Below are positions 1 through 9,667 of a DNA stretch of 64,000 bases, piece after piece. Within the stretch, counting starts at the first letter, position 1. Each line of letters begins with the position of its first letter. The stretch covers positions 1 through 64,000 of the forward strand of contig NZ_JRJG01000001.1 of NCBI RefSeq assembly GCF_000759435.1, in the 5' to 3' direction. The stretch is from Hoeflea sp. BAL378. GTDB lineage: Bacteria > Pseudomonadota > Alphaproteobacteria > Rhizobiales > Rhizobiaceae. A program made the translations under genes and the position numbers. Below the pieces are notes generated by a model. It was not told the DNA's origin, searched no databases, and saw nothing but the letters and a program-made list of their open reading frames with translations.

Positions 1-1
1 C

Positions 2-148
2 GCCGAGATCGAGCGCCAGAACCGCCGCGACGCCGGACGCTACAAGGCGAGCCGGCGGCATGCGATCCAGGTCGACACCTATGAGTATCGCGGCGAACTC
101 GAGGCGATCCTGCGGGCCGCGGAAACGGCCGGCCGCACCAGCGCCTAG
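2..148 (+). CDS. C-terminal end of an unidentified protein (partial)
   Basis: An open frame enters from the left edge and ends at a TAG at 146-148. The 48 visible residues are rich in Arg and Glu, start AEIERQNRRD and finish with GRTSA. I do not recognise the family from this tail. Its stop codon overlaps the stop codon of the convergent hydrolase gene: both use the CTAG at 145-148. Codon use matches the neighbouring genes, with G/C in most third positions, so I take it as real, but function cannot be inferred. Confidence 0.55.
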   Translation, partial: AEIERQNRRDAGRYKASRRHAIQVDTYEYRGELEAILRAAETAGRTSA

Positions 149-801
149 CGCGCCGCGCGCTTCACCGCCTTGAGGATTTCCGCCTGCAGCGCGCCATTGT
201 GGGTGACGGTCCAGTGGTCATCGCCCGCGCCCGCCACGTCGGCGCGCTTGCGCATGTCGATGTTGCTGATGCGCGACGGCGCGACGCCGGACCTGGGCTT
301 GAGCTCGGAGCCGAGCCCGTTGCCAGGAAAATAGTAGTTCACGTATTTCTTGACGTTGGCCGACAGCGGGCCGGCGCGGGTCGGATCGACGCTGATGACC
401 AGCGCCACAGGAATATTGTCCTTGGCCAGCAGCGAGGCGATCTCGAAGACGGCGTTGCCGCCGAAGGAATGGCCGACCAGCACGACGGGCCTGGGCTTTT
501 TCGACTGGCGCCACTGGCTGACGATCTTCGCGCGGACCGTCGCGCCGGACAGATGGCCGTAGACCTCGGCCCTGATCCTGTCGCGCGCGAGCGTCCTGGC
601 CATCTCGTCGAAGCCGGTGGAGAAAACGCCGAGGAAGCCGCGGATGAAATAGACCTGGGTCGCGGGCTCGCCCGCGGGTTTCGCGGCGGCTGTGGCGGGC
701 GAGGGGACTGGCAGAATCAGGGCGAGGAGCAGGAGGATTGCCGCGCCCGGAGCGCGCGACAGGCGCCACAGGCGCAAACTCGAAATCGGAAACGCGGTCA
801 C
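145..801 (-). CDS. Exported alpha/beta-hydrolase-fold protein (lipase/thioesterase-like)
   Basis: The 218-residue product begins with a basic stretch and a long hydrophobic segment ending in an Ala-rich region (residues about 1-40), which looks like a signal peptide, so the protein probably acts in the periplasm. After it comes the strand VYFIRGF and, near residue 112, the nucleophile elbow GHSFGG typical of serine hydrolases. A conserved DDHW motif near the C-terminus could supply acid and His. The substrate is unknown. It lies 52 bp downstream of purQ on the same strand but is probably not part of purine synthesis. A non-catalytic role is possible. Confidence 0.7.
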   Translation of the reverse strand: MTAFPISSLRLWRLSRAPGAAILLLLALILPVPSPATAAAKPAGEPATQVYFIRGFLGVFSTGFDEMARTLARDRIRAEVYGHLSGATVRAKIVSQWRQSKKPRPVVLVGHSFGGNAVFEIASLLAKDNIPVALVISVDPTRAGPLSANVKKYVNYYFPGNGLGSELKPRSGVAPSRISNIDMRKRADVAGAGDDHWTVTHNGALQAEILKAVKRAAR

Positions 802-853
802 GTGTCAGCTCCCGTTCAGACTATGTCGCGAGATCCCGTCGCCACGGCGCGCC

Positions 854-1528
854 TCAGGCGTCGACCAGCCCGAGGGCGGCCTCGAACAGGGCGCGGCCGT
901 CGGCGCCGCCATGGGCGGCTTCGATCAGGTTTTCCGGATGCGGCATCATGCCGAGCACGTTGCCTGCGCTGTTGACAATGCCGGCGATGTTGTTGACCGA
1001 GCCGTTGGGGTTGGTGTCGGCGGTGTAGCGGAACGCCACCTGGCCCGATGCCTCGATGCCGGCGAGCGTGTCGGGATCGGCGAAATAATTGCCGTCATGG
1101 TGCGCCACCGGGCAGCGGATGATCTGGCCCGTGGTGTAGCCGCTGGTGAAGGCGGTCTCGGCATTGGCGACCTCGAGCCGGACTTCGCGGCAGACGAATT
1201 TGAGCGAGGCGTTGCGCATCAGCGCGCCCGGCAGCATGCCCGCCTCGACGAGGATCTGGAAGCCGTTGCAGACACCGATCACCCGCGTGCCCTGTTCGGC
1301 CTTCTCCTTGACCGCCCGCATCACCGGCATGCGCGCGGCGATGGCGCCGCAGCGCAAATAGTCGCCATAGGAAAAGCCGCCGGGGATGACGATCAGGTCG
1401 ACATCGTCATCGATCGACGTCTCGGTCTGCCAGACGGTCTGCGGCGCCCGGCCGGAGATCTTGGTCAGCGCCGCGATCATGTCGCGGTCGCGGTTGAGGC
1501 CGGGGAGCAGGATGACGGCGGCTTTCAT
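854..1528 (-). CDS. purQ: Phosphoribosylformylglycinamidine synthase, glutaminase subunit PurQ
   Basis: Class I glutamine amidotransferase of 224 residues. It releases ammonia from glutamine for the conversion of FGAR to FGAM, step four of purine synthesis, working with PurS and PurL in the cytoplasm. The nucleophile is Cys87 in GVCNGFQ, and the His/Glu of the triad are His197 and Glu199 in MPHPEN. The length is normal for the small-subunit form, as opposed to the fused PurL of enterics. It follows purS with a 3-bp gap, forming purC-purS-purQ. purL is not in the window. Confidence 0.96.
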   Translation of the reverse strand: MKAAVILLPGLNRDRDMIAALTKISGRAPQTVWQTETSIDDDVDLIVIPGGFSYGDYLRCGAIAARMPVMRAVKEKAEQGTRVIGVCNGFQILVEAGMLPGALMRNASLKFVCREVRLEVANAETAFTSGYTTGQIIRCPVAHHDGNYFADPDTLAGIEASGQVAFRYTADTNPNGSVNNIAGIVNSAGNVLGMMPHPENLIEAAHGGADGRALFEAALGLVDA

Positions 1529-1531
1529 GGC

Positions 1532-1774
1532 CTAAAGCACCTCGACCGAGAAATCCTCGATCACCGTGTTGGCGAGAAGCCTGGCCGCCATGTCCCTGAG
1601 CTCGGCCTCGGCCTTGGCAGGGTCCGAGGTTTCGAGCGCGATGTCGAACACCTTGCCCTGGCGGACCTGGCCGACGCCCGAAAAGCCCAGGCCATCCAGC
1701 GCGTGCTCGATGGCCTTGCCCTGCGGGTCGAGGACGCCTGATTTCAGCGTAACCGTCACGCGTGCCTTGATCAT
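1532..1774 (-). CDS. purS: Phosphoribosylformylglycinamidine synthase subunit PurS
   Basis: An 80-residue protein with the usual PurS pattern: it opens MIKARVTVTLKSGVLDPQG, has GFSGVGQVRQGKVFDI in the middle, and ends with TVIEDFSVEVL. PurS is the small dimeric subunit that bridges PurQ and PurL and helps channel ammonia in FGAM synthase of bacteria with a three-part enzyme. It sits between purC (19 bp upstream) and purQ (3 bp downstream) on the same strand, as is usual in rhizobia, so the three should be co-transcribed. Confidence 0.96.
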   Translation of the reverse strand: MIKARVTVTLKSGVLDPQGKAIEHALDGLGFSGVGQVRQGKVFDIALETSDPAKAEAELRDMAARLLANTVIEDFSVEVL

Positions 1775-1793
1775 GTCCGCTTTCTCCCGACGC

Positions 1794-2558
1794 CTACTTG
1801 ACCAGAACCGGACCCGACGGGCGGTTCATCTCGTTCTCGTTCATGATGCCGAGCCGGCGGGCCACTTCCTGATAGGCCTCGACCAGGTTGCCCAGGTCGC
1901 GGCGGAAGACGTCCTTGTCGAGCTTCTGGTTGGTGTTGACGTCCCAGAGGCGGCAGGAATCGGGCGAGATCTCGTCGGCGACGACGATGCGCATCATGTC
2001 GCCCTCGAACAGCCGGCCGCATTCGATCTTGAAATCGACGAGCTGGATGCCGACGCCCAGGAACAGGCCGGTGAGGAAATCGTTGACGCGGATGGCGAGC
2101 GCCATGATGTCGTCGATTTCCTGGGGGCTGGCCCAGCCGAAGGCGGTGACATGCTCTTCCGACACCATCGGGTCGTCGAGCGCATCGGCCTTGTAGTAAA
2201 ATTCGATGATCGAGCGCGGCAGCACGGTGCCTTCCTCGATGCCGAGCCGTTTAGCGAGCGAGCCGGCGGCGACATTGCGCACGACGATCTCGAGCGGGAT
2301 GATCTCGACTTCCTTGATCAACTGCTCGCGCATGTTGATGCGGCGGATGAAGTGGGTGGGGATGCCGATCCGATTGAGATGCGAGAAAATGTACTCGGAA
2401 ATCCGGTTGTTGAGCACGCCCTTGCCGTCGACGACATCGTGTTTCTTCTTGTTGAAGGCGGTGGCGTCGTCCTTGAAGAACTGGATCAGCGTACCGGGTT
2501 CGGGGCCTTCATAGAGGATTTTGGCCTTACCCTCGTAGATACGGCGGCGACGGGTCAT
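1794..2558 (-). CDS. purC: Phosphoribosylaminoimidazole-succinocarboxamide synthase (SAICAR synthetase)
   Basis: Joins CAIR and aspartate with ATP to form SAICAR in purine synthesis. I chose the ATG at 2556-2558, giving 254 residues starting [18 protein letters not shown], because this matches the normal N-terminus; the open frame runs 51 codons further upstream without a conserved start. Family motifs include [12 protein letters not shown], the [16 protein letters not shown] segment and SPDSCRLWD. It is first in the purC-purS-purQ operon and is divergent from the ATPase zeta gene across 224 bp (2559-2782), which must hold both promoters. No strong Shine-Dalgarno is visible before this ATG. 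Confidence 0.95.
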   Translation of the reverse strand: MTRRRRIYEGKAKILYEGPEPGTLIQFFKDDATAFNKKKHDVVDGKGVLNNRISEYIFSHLNRIGIPTHFIRRINMREQLIKEVEIIPLEIVVRNVAAGSLAKRLGIEEGTVLPRSIIEFYYKADALDDPMVSEEHVTAFGWASPQEIDDIMALAIRVNDFLTGLFLGVGIQLVDFKIECGRLFEGDMMRIVVADEISPDSCRLWDVNTNQKLDKDVFRRDLGNLVEAYQEVARRLGIMNENEMNRPSGPVLVK

Positions 2559-2782
2559 TGGGGGGATCTCTGTCAGTTGAGCCGGCTGAAGCCGCGGCAA
2601 CTCGGCATTGGGTCTGTTTGGCCCGTGCTTTAGCCGATTGTCCGGGCTTTCACAACGCCGTTGTCTGGTGTGTCCCCTGATTTGCATGGCGCGTGCGGGT
2701 TTAGATTGCACTTTCGGCGGTCTTTTGTTTTATGGGGCCAACGCCCATATAGGGTTTATCGATTCAAAGCCGGGAGCCAACC

Positions 2783-3103
2783 ATGAGCAGCATGAATGAC
2801 CGCGAGAAAGCCTTCGAAAACAAGTTTGCCCATGATGCGGAGCTGAAATTCAAGGCAGAAGCGCGCCGCAACAAGCTTTTGGGGCTCTGGGCGGCCGAAT
2901 TGCTGGGAAAAACCGGCACGGACGCTGAAGACTACGCCAAGAGCGTGGTGATGGCCGACTTCGAGGAAGCCGGCGACGAGGACGTGTTCCGCAAGGTGCG
3001 CGGCGATTTCGACGCCAACGGCGTCGTGCAGTCCGATCACCAGATTCGCCGGCAGATGCTGGAGCTTCTGGCCATCGCCGTGGACCAGATCCAGAACAGC
3101 TGA
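2783..3103 (+). CDS. F1F0-ATPase inhibitor, zeta subunit (DUF1476)
   Basis: A 106-residue, mainly helical, charged protein. The opening MNDREKAFENKFAHDAELKF and the later DFEEAGDEDVFRKVRGDF are hallmarks of DUF1476, shown in Paracoccus to be the zeta subunit that blocks ATP hydrolysis by the F1-ATPase of alphaproteobacteria. The N-terminal helix inserts into the catalytic interface of F1. A GGGAG about 8 bases upstream supports the ATG at 2783; a second in-frame ATG four codons later is the more usual family start. A terminator hairpin follows at 3127-3157. The position next to purC is common in rhizobia. Confidence 0.92.
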   Translation: MSSMNDREKAFENKFAHDAELKFKAEARRNKLLGLWAAELLGKTGTDAEDYAKSVVMADFEEAGDEDVFRKVRGDFDANGVVQSDHQIRRQMLELLAIAVDQIQNS

Positions 3104-3126
3104 GTCGGCCGGCAGCGTCATGGAAG

Positions 3127-3157
3127 ACCGCCTTCGGCCAGCCGCGGGCGGTTTTTT
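3127..3157 (+). terminator. Rho-independent terminator after the zeta-subunit gene
   Basis: ACCGCC at 3127-3132 pairs with GGCGGT at 3147-3152, with additional CGG/CCG pairing inside, and the stem runs straight into six T residues (3152-3157). It lies 24 bp after the stop codon of the zeta-subunit gene. Confidence 0.8.
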
Positions 3158-3217
3158 GCTGGAGTGAGGCAGGGGCGGGCCCGGGACGGGCGAAGCCGTG
3201 AGTGGGGAGCCAGGGAC

Positions 3218-3979
3218 ATGAAATTGCAGGAGATGCTGGATCAGGGCAGGATGCTGATCACCGCCTGGTCGACTTCGCCGTCGCCGGAGATGGCGGGACA
3301 CTTCGCCGGCTGCCCCTTCGACGCCGTCACGGTCGACATGCAGCATGGCGCGCACAGCGAATCAACCGCCTTTGCTTCCGTCAGGGCCATCGCCGTGGCC
3401 GGCAAACCCGCGATCCTGCGCATTCCGGTGGGCCGCAACGACCTCGCCAGCCGCGCGCTCGACATGGGTTTCGAGGCGGTGATCGCGCCGATGATCAATT
3501 CGGTGGCCGATGCGCAGGCCTTCGCCCGGGCGATGAAATATCCGCCGGTGGGCGAGCGCTCCTGGGGGCCGATGAAGGCGCTGCAGATCCATACCGGCTA
3601 CACGCCGGACAGCTATTTCCGCTCCGCCAACCGGCAGACGCTTGCGCTGGCCATGATCGAAACCCGGGCCGCCTTCGCCGCGCTTGACGGCATCCTCGCT
3701 ACGGACGGCATCGACGGCATCTTCGTCGGCCCCTCCGACCTGTCGATCTCCTGGTCGAACGGCGCGGCCGTCGACCCGAAAAACGAAGAGCTGCAGGACG
3801 TGATCGCCCAGATCGGACGCCGCGCCCGCGAGGCGGCCAAGTTCGCGGCGATCTTCGCCGTCGATCCCGCCGATGTCCCGCAATTTGGCAAGATGGGCTA
3901 CCGCCTGGCGGCGCTCAACACCGATCCCGGCCTCTTGCAGGCGGGCGCGGCGGTGATGCTGGGCAAGGCGCGCGGCTGA
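3218..3979 (+). CDS. HpcH/HpaI family class II aldolase
   Basis: 253 residues from the ATG at 3218, which has GGGGAGCCAGGG just upstream; the frame extends 18 codons further but without a better start. The family cleaves 4-hydroxy-2-oxo acids to pyruvate (or related keto acid) plus an aldehyde using a divalent metal. Typical segments are VDMQHGAHSE near residue 45 (the family has VDxEH here, so Gln replaces the usual Glu), RIPVGRNDLASRALDMG, the PMINSVADA region where the family often has Val-x-Ser, MIETRAAFAALDGI with the metal-binding Glu, and IFVGPSDLSIS with the metal-binding Asp. The substrate is unknown. It stands alone between the zeta-subunit terminator and a convergent hydrolase. Confidence 0.88.
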   Translation: MKLQEMLDQGRMLITAWSTSPSPEMAGHFAGCPFDAVTVDMQHGAHSESTAFASVRAIAVAGKPAILRIPVGRNDLASRALDMGFEAVIAPMINSVADAQAFARAMKYPPVGERSWGPMKALQIHTGYTPDSYFRSANRQTLALAMIETRAAFAALDGILATDGIDGIFVGPSDLSISWSNGAAVDPKNEELQDVIAQIGRRAREAAKFAAIFAVDPADVPQFGKMGYRLAALNTDPGLLQAGAAVMLGKARG

Positions 3980-4040
3980 CGCGCCAGGCGGCGACGCTGG
4001 CGTTCCCGGCTGGTGACGGAGGCGCGCAGGCGCTGGCGCG

Positions 4041-4595
4041 TCAGGTTTTCAGCCGGGAGAGAAAATTGGCAAAGACCATGATGCCCTCGGGCCAGGGGCC
4101 ATGCCCCGATTCGGCGTTGATGTGGCCGGCTTCGCCGGCGTCGATCAGCACCGATCCCCAGGCATTGGCCATGTCGCCGGCATGCTCGAAGGAGCCGAAG
4201 GGATCGTTGCGGCTGGCGACCACGATCGAGGGGAACGGAAGAGGATCCTGCCTGTAGGGGCCGAAGGTCATCAGGTGCTTGGGCCGGATCTGCGGGTTGT
4301 CGACCTCCGGGGGCGCCACCAGGAAGGCGCCGGCGATCTTGTCCGCACAGCGGGGCAATGCCTTGAGCATGGTGGCCACGCCCAGCGAATGGGCGATCAC
4401 CACGACCGGCCGTTCGGCCTCGGCCACATAGTCGGCGAAGCGGGCGGTCCAGTCCTCGCAGACCGGCTTGGCCCAGGCGTCCTGCTCGACGCGGCGGGCG
4501 GTCGACAGCCGCGCCTGCCAGCGCGATTGCCAGTGGTCCGGGCCGGAATTGGTGTATCCGGGAACGATCAGGATATCTGCTTGGGCGGCTTTCAT
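4041..4595 (-). CDS. RBBP9/YdeN-family serine hydrolase
   Basis: About 184 residues from the ATG at 4593-4595 (MKAAQADILIVPGYTNSGPDHW). The PGYTNSGPDHWQSRW opening, the IAHSLGV nucleophile elbow, SRNDPFG supplying Asp, and AGHINAESGHGPWPEG supplying the His are all characteristic of the small alpha/beta-hydrolases related to RBBP9. Physiological substrates are poorly known. It has no signal peptide and so is cytoplasmic. The frame is open 12 codons upstream, but the family normally starts just before the ILIVPGY strand. Confidence 0.88.
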   Translation of the reverse strand: MKAAQADILIVPGYTNSGPDHWQSRWQARLSTARRVEQDAWAKPVCEDWTARFADYVAEAERPVVVIAHSLGVATMLKALPRCADKIAGAFLVAPPEVDNPQIRPKHLMTFGPYRQDPLPFPSIVVASRNDPFGSFEHAGDMANAWGSVLIDAGEAGHINAESGHGPWPEGIMVFANFLSRLKT

Positions 4596-4703
4596 GCCGC
4601 CCGAGGTGGGGGAGCGCGCGGCAAATGTCAATCGGCGAACCCGCGGGGTGGAGGCGGGCGTCTCAAAAAAAAGCGCCGGGCCTCCGGGACAGGCCGGACC
4701 GTT

Positions 4704-4949
4704 CTAGCTTCCGCCCGAGGGCGGCGCGGCGACGGGGCCTGGCGGAACGATCAGGAAGGGCGCGCCGCCGTTCCTGAGGTTGACCTGATTGAAGGTCACG
4801 AACACGACCAGGGCGGCGGTCACCACGGCGGCGGCGATCCAGAGACTGGCTCCGCTGTCATGAATATCGTGCGGTTCGGTGTCGTGCGGCTTGCGCTTGC
4901 TGCGGCCGCGATGGGCAAAGGGCGGAGAGTCCCGCATGGCGTCCTCCAT
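4704..4949 (-). CDS. Small single-pass membrane protein of unknown function
   Basis: 81 residues. The N-terminal third is polar and rich in His, Arg and Pro, followed by one clear membrane segment (ASLWIAAAVVTAALVVFVTF, about residues 34-53) and a short Pro/Gly-rich tail ending PPSGGS. This layout suggests an N-in inner-membrane anchor with a periplasmic tail. I do not recognise a family. It shares its strand with the hydrolase gene downstream of it, about 108 bp away. Confidence 0.5.
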   Translation of the reverse strand: MEDAMRDSPPFAHRGRSKRKPHDTEPHDIHDSGASLWIAAAVVTAALVVFVTFNQVNLRNGGAPFLIVPPGPVAAPPSGGS

Positions 4950-5092
4950 GGTTCGGACATGAGTTCAGGGTTGAACAGCATGTTCTGAAAGAACCACGGC
5001 GATATCAGGGCCACATCATGGCATCGGCGACACGGTCCGGTCACGTCCGGTGACAGTTGGTTAATCGCGCGTGCGATGGTCGAACGGGAAGG

Positions 5093-5173
5093 TCGGGGAC
5101 AGTTTACTTTTTCGCGTTATAGTATAGTAATGACTACGCGCAATCTTTACGCGAAAAAGTAAACTGTCCCCGA
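5093..5173. repeat. Perfect 25-bp inverted repeat, REP/MITE-like
   Basis: Left arm 5093-5117 begins TCGGGGACAGTTTACTTT; right arm 5149-5173 is its exact reverse complement, ending AAACTGTCCCCGA. The 31-bp centre (5118-5148) is AT-rich. The element lies 12 bp from the purB stop codon. GGGGACAG-type ends are familiar from short palindromic repeats mobilised by REP-associated tyrosine transposases, but no transposase is nearby. As RNA it would form a very stable hairpin and may end purB transcription. Confidence 0.8.
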
Positions 5174-5184
5174 ATTTTCGAATT

Positions 5185-6513
<1,329 letters not shown>

Positions 6514-6592
6514 GGCGGGGTCCGTGAATGTGTTTCCGTTGCGGCCGGTCTAGTCCATTTCGGCGCGGAATCAAATGCGCGATCGGCTTTGT

Positions 6593-7177
6593 CTAGGGGA
6601 CAAGCGCGGATTTGGGCGGTTTGGCGCGCGGGGTGAGCCGCGCCAGCATGAAAGAGGCGGCGAACAGGAAGGCCACGCCGAGCGGCAGGTACAGCCGCAG
6701 GCCGATGACCGCGAACTGGTAGAGCGCCGAGGCGCTGGTGAAGGCGAGCTGCAGCAGCCAGAGCTTGGTGAAGGCATCGCCGTGCCACTGGGCGTAGAAA
6801 TTGCGGTAGATGATGGCGAAGATCACCGCGGTCACACCAATGGTGAAAATCGTCAGGCACAGGAACGCCGCTGCGAAGGCCGCTTCGCGCGACCGACGGA
6901 AGGCGAGGAAGCGGAAGGCCGCCAGGCTCGGCGGCCAGGCCAGCGCCGCGCCGCCGAACAGCAGCGCGGTCAGGCTCCAGTAGTGATCGGTGAGGGCCGC
7001 CATCGACAGCCACAGCGCGGCCTGCGCCGACAGTCCCATCGCCGCGCCCCAGCCGATGGCGCCCAGGATCGCGTCGGACCAACCGATCCGCGCCGCGTGC
7101 AGCCGGTCGCGCAGATTGGAATTGTCGTTGGCCGGTCTGGGCGCCGGTCCCTTGTGCCGTTTGACGGGGGAGTTCAT
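6593..7177 (-). CDS. Conserved multi-pass membrane protein of unknown function
   Basis: 194 residues from the ATG at 7175-7177 (MNSPVKRHKGPAPRPANDNS). The frame extends 58 codons further, but that part is Arg/Pro-rich and unlikely to be translated. A short basic cytoplasmic head is followed by about four hydrophobic segments: two around residues 40-85, one near 100-125, and one or two near 145-175. The KGPAPRPANDN head recurs in rhizobial membrane proteins I cannot name further. It sits 79 bp upstream of purB on the same strand. Confidence 0.65.
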   Translation of the reverse strand: MNSPVKRHKGPAPRPANDNSNLRDRLHAARIGWSDAILGAIGWGAAMGLSAQAALWLSMAALTDHYWSLTALLFGGAALAWPPSLAAFRFLAFRRSREAAFAAAFLCLTIFTIGVTAVIFAIIYRNFYAQWHGDAFTKLWLLQLAFTSASALYQFAVIGLRLYLPLGVAFLFAASFMLARLTPRAKPPKSALVP

Positions 7178-7347
7178 GTCGGGGTGACGGTTCCGTCGCC
7201 GATCCTGCGGGCCGTCGCCGCGCCGCGGGCGAGCGCCACGGCGGTGAAGCTGAAGACGAGGCGGCGGACAGTCGGCATTCCAAACCCCAATTCCGGTGAT
7301 CATGACCCGGTAGCACCACAGCGCCGGGCGGGCAACCGGAAGACCGA

Positions 7348-8358
7348 TCAAACTTGCTCACGACTCCAGGCGGGCATCAGGTCGCGCGGATCGGACGCCG
7401 CGGCATGGACGCCGCGGGCGATGGCGCGGCTCATGGTCGAGGCCGCCGCCGCGCAGAGGTCGAGGAAAGCCTCGGGCGCGGGTTTTCGGGCGGACGCGCC
7501 GGTGGCGAGCGCGAAGACCAGGTCGCCGTCAAACGGCGTGTGGCTGGGCCAGATCGCCCGCGCGAAGCCCGCATGGGCGGCGATCGCCAGCCGCTTGGCT
7601 TCGGCCTTGGTGAGAACGGCGTCGGTGGCGATGACGGCGATGGTGGTGTTGGAGACGCCGCGGGCCATGTCCCGGAACTTGATCCGGAGCGCGCTCGCGT
7701 CGGCGGGGAAGGGCGCGGGCTGGCCGAGGCCGCCGAACTCCGTGCCGATCTCGAAGGGCGCTGCCCAGAAATGGCGCGTGTCGCCGATGGTCGTTGACCC
7801 CATCGGGTTGACGGCGACGAGCGCGCCGACCATGTGCCCCTCGCCGAGCCGCGCGGAGGCCGAGCCGAGGCCGCCCTTGAAGGTCGCCGTGAGCGCGCCG
7901 ACGCCCGCGCCGGCGGTGCCGATCTCGAAATCCTGGGCCGCCGCGGCGGCGGCCTGGTAGCCCAGCTCGCGATAGGGCGGATAGCGGCCCCAGTCCTTGT
8001 TGCCGCCATTGATCAGGTCGAACAGGATCGCCGCCGGCACGATGGGAATGCGGTGCGGGCCGACCTCGAAGCCCCGTCCCTGTTGCCTCAGCCAGGCCTG
8101 CGCGCCGCCGGCCGCATCGAGGCCGAAGGCGGAGCCGCCCGAGAGCACCAGGCCGTTGACGGTCGCGACCGTGTTGTGCGGCTCGAGCAGATCGGTCTCG
8201 CGCGTGCCGGGCGCGCCGCCCAGGACCTGGACGGCGGCGGTGGCGGGCGGATCGCACAGGATGGCGGTCGTGCCGGAATTCAGCCCCGCGTCGCTGGCGT
8301 TGCCGACGGTGAGGCCCTCGACGTCGGTGATCAGGTTGCGCGGTCCGGCTTCCATCAT
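7348..8358 (-). CDS. P1-family (S58) Ntn-hydrolase, DmpA/NylC-like
   Basis: 336 residues from the ATG at 8358; the frame is open further upstream but overlaps the next gene. The RNLITDVEGLTVGNA opening, LSGGSAFGLDAAGG at 73-85 and the GLGSASARLG segment are typical of the P1 family, which includes the aminopeptidase DmpA, beta-peptidyl aminopeptidases and the nylon-oligomer hydrolase NylC. The motif SNTTIAV places Asn237-Thr238 at the expected self-cleavage site, with Thr238 as the nucleophile of the mature enzyme. The natural substrate is unknown. It starts 22 bp after the stop of the periplasmic binding protein gene, so the two are probably one transcript. Confidence 0.85.
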   Translation of the reverse strand: MMEAGPRNLITDVEGLTVGNASDAGLNSGTTAILCDPPATAAVQVLGGAPGTRETDLLEPHNTVATVNGLVLSGGSAFGLDAAGGAQAWLRQQGRGFEVGPHRIPIVPAAILFDLINGGNKDWGRYPPYRELGYQAAAAAAQDFEIGTAGAGVGALTATFKGGLGSASARLGEGHMVGALVAVNPMGSTTIGDTRHFWAAPFEIGTEFGGLGQPAPFPADASALRIKFRDMARGVSNTTIAVIATDAVLTKAEAKRLAIAAHAGFARAIWPSHTPFDGDLVFALATGASARKPAPEAFLDLCAAAASTMSRAIARGVHAAASDPRDLMPAWSREQV

Positions 8359-8380
8359 GTCTGCAGTCCCGTCTGCTCGG

Positions 8381-9514
8381 TCATTGGGTTTCGGCGGAAA
8401 GGCGCGCGGCGTCCTCGACGCTGAGCCGGGTGAAGCTTCCGTCCTTCTGGATGGCCAGCACGAAACCCGGTTCGCGCCGCTCGCCATTCGCATCGAAGGT
8501 CACCGGCCCCAGCGCGGTCGAGAAGGTGGCGCCGGTGAGGAGGTCGCCCAGATCGGTTTCGCCATAGTCGAGCCGGTTGGCGACCGCTCCCAGGATCTGC
8601 GCGGCGGCGAAAGCGGGGACCCGAAGTCCCTCGGCGATCATGTCGTGGCGGGCAAAGGCCTCGCGCGCGCTTTCCGCCTCCGGACCGTGAACCGCGCCGG
8701 CGGCCAGCACCGCGATGGTTCCGTCAGGCAGGGGATGCTCGGCGGCCGGCGCATTGAGCGCGTCGCCGCCCATGAACCTGAGCGCCACCCCCTGGTGCTC
8801 GGCCTCCTGGGCGATCACCGAAAGATCGGAGCGGTCGCCGCCGACAAAGACACGCGTGACGCCCGCGGCCTTGAGCCGGCGCACCAGGCTCGGCTGGGTC
8901 GCCTGGCCGGGGCGGTAATTGTCGACGAAGGCCGGCTTGAGCGAGCGGTCCTCGAGGATGGCGCGGATCGCCTCGACGAGCTCGCGGCCGGAAATAGCCC
9001 CGTCCTCGATGAGCGCGAAGGGCTTGTCGGCCCAGAAGCGGAAGATCGCGTCGGCGGCGATCTCGGCTTCGGAGCCGGCGCGCGGGGCGAGGCGGAAGAG
9101 CCGCCAGCCGAGCCGCGCGGCTTCCTCGCCGATGATATCGGCGCGCACCGTCAGCGTCATCACCGGGATCCTGTCCTCCGACAGGATCGGCAGCGCCGCC
9201 GCCAGGCTTTCCGTGCACAGGAAGCCCACGACGATGTCGACGCCGGCCTCGCTCATGGCGGCGGCCGCGTCGACGCCCGATTCGGCCGTGCAGCCGTCAT
9301 CGCCCTCGACGATGTCGCCGAACACGCCCGGATTGTCGGCGTCCCACACCGTGAAGGCCTCGCGGACATGGTCGCCCAGGAGCTTGAACTGGTCCGATTG
9401 CGGAATGACGAGGCCCACGGTCAGCGGCTCCGCCCGCGCTGTGGCAGGGGCGGAAAGCAGGGCCAGGACCAGGACGAGGAGGCAAAGCGGACTGCGCATG
9501 ATCATGCGCCACAT
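8381..9514 (-). CDS. Periplasmic Leu/Ile/Val-type substrate-binding protein
   Basis: 377 residues. A signal peptide (residues about 1-28, MRSPLCLLVLVLALLSAPATARA) precedes a type 1 periplasmic-binding fold of the receptor-ligand-binding family: LTVGLVIPQSDQFKLLGDHVREAF, VDIVVGFLCTESLAAALPILSE, VFVGGDRSDLSVIAQEAEHQG. Two other Met codons at residues 4 and 6 could be the start. No permease or ATPase is beside it, so it may serve a distant transporter or act as a sensor. The P1 peptidase gene follows after 22 bp; a peptide or amide ligand handled by both is possible. Confidence 0.8.
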   Translation of the reverse strand: MWRMIMRSPLCLLVLVLALLSAPATARAEPLTVGLVIPQSDQFKLLGDHVREAFTVWDADNPGVFGDIVEGDDGCTAESGVDAAAAMSEAGVDIVVGFLCTESLAAALPILSEDRIPVMTLTVRADIIGEEAARLGWRLFRLAPRAGSEAEIAADAIFRFWADKPFALIEDGAISGRELVEAIRAILEDRSLKPAFVDNYRPGQATQPSLVRRLKAAGVTRVFVGGDRSDLSVIAQEAEHQGVALRFMGGDALNAPAAEHPLPDGTIAVLAAGAVHGPEAESAREAFARHDMIAEGLRVPAFAAAQILGAVANRLDYGETDLGDLLTGATFSTALGPVTFDANGERREPGFVLAIQKDGSFTRLSVEDAARLSAETQ

Positions 9515-9667
9515 TTAGCCCAGCACCGGTTGCAAATCCAAGCGATTTCCGAGGCTTTGCGCCCTGCGCGGCGGTCCGGGGCGATAAAAAGTCGTGGCCG
9601 CGGGTTTCAAATTCGCCGCCGACCTTTATGTATGGACCCTGATCACTCCGAAGCGTGAGGCCAGTGC

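Noticed and set aside
6545-6556. A GGTCTAG word upstream of purB, like the cluster A motif
   Set aside because: It lacks the flanking AAT-rich context and palindrome, is on the opposite strand to purB, and has no functional link to cluster A. Treated as chance.
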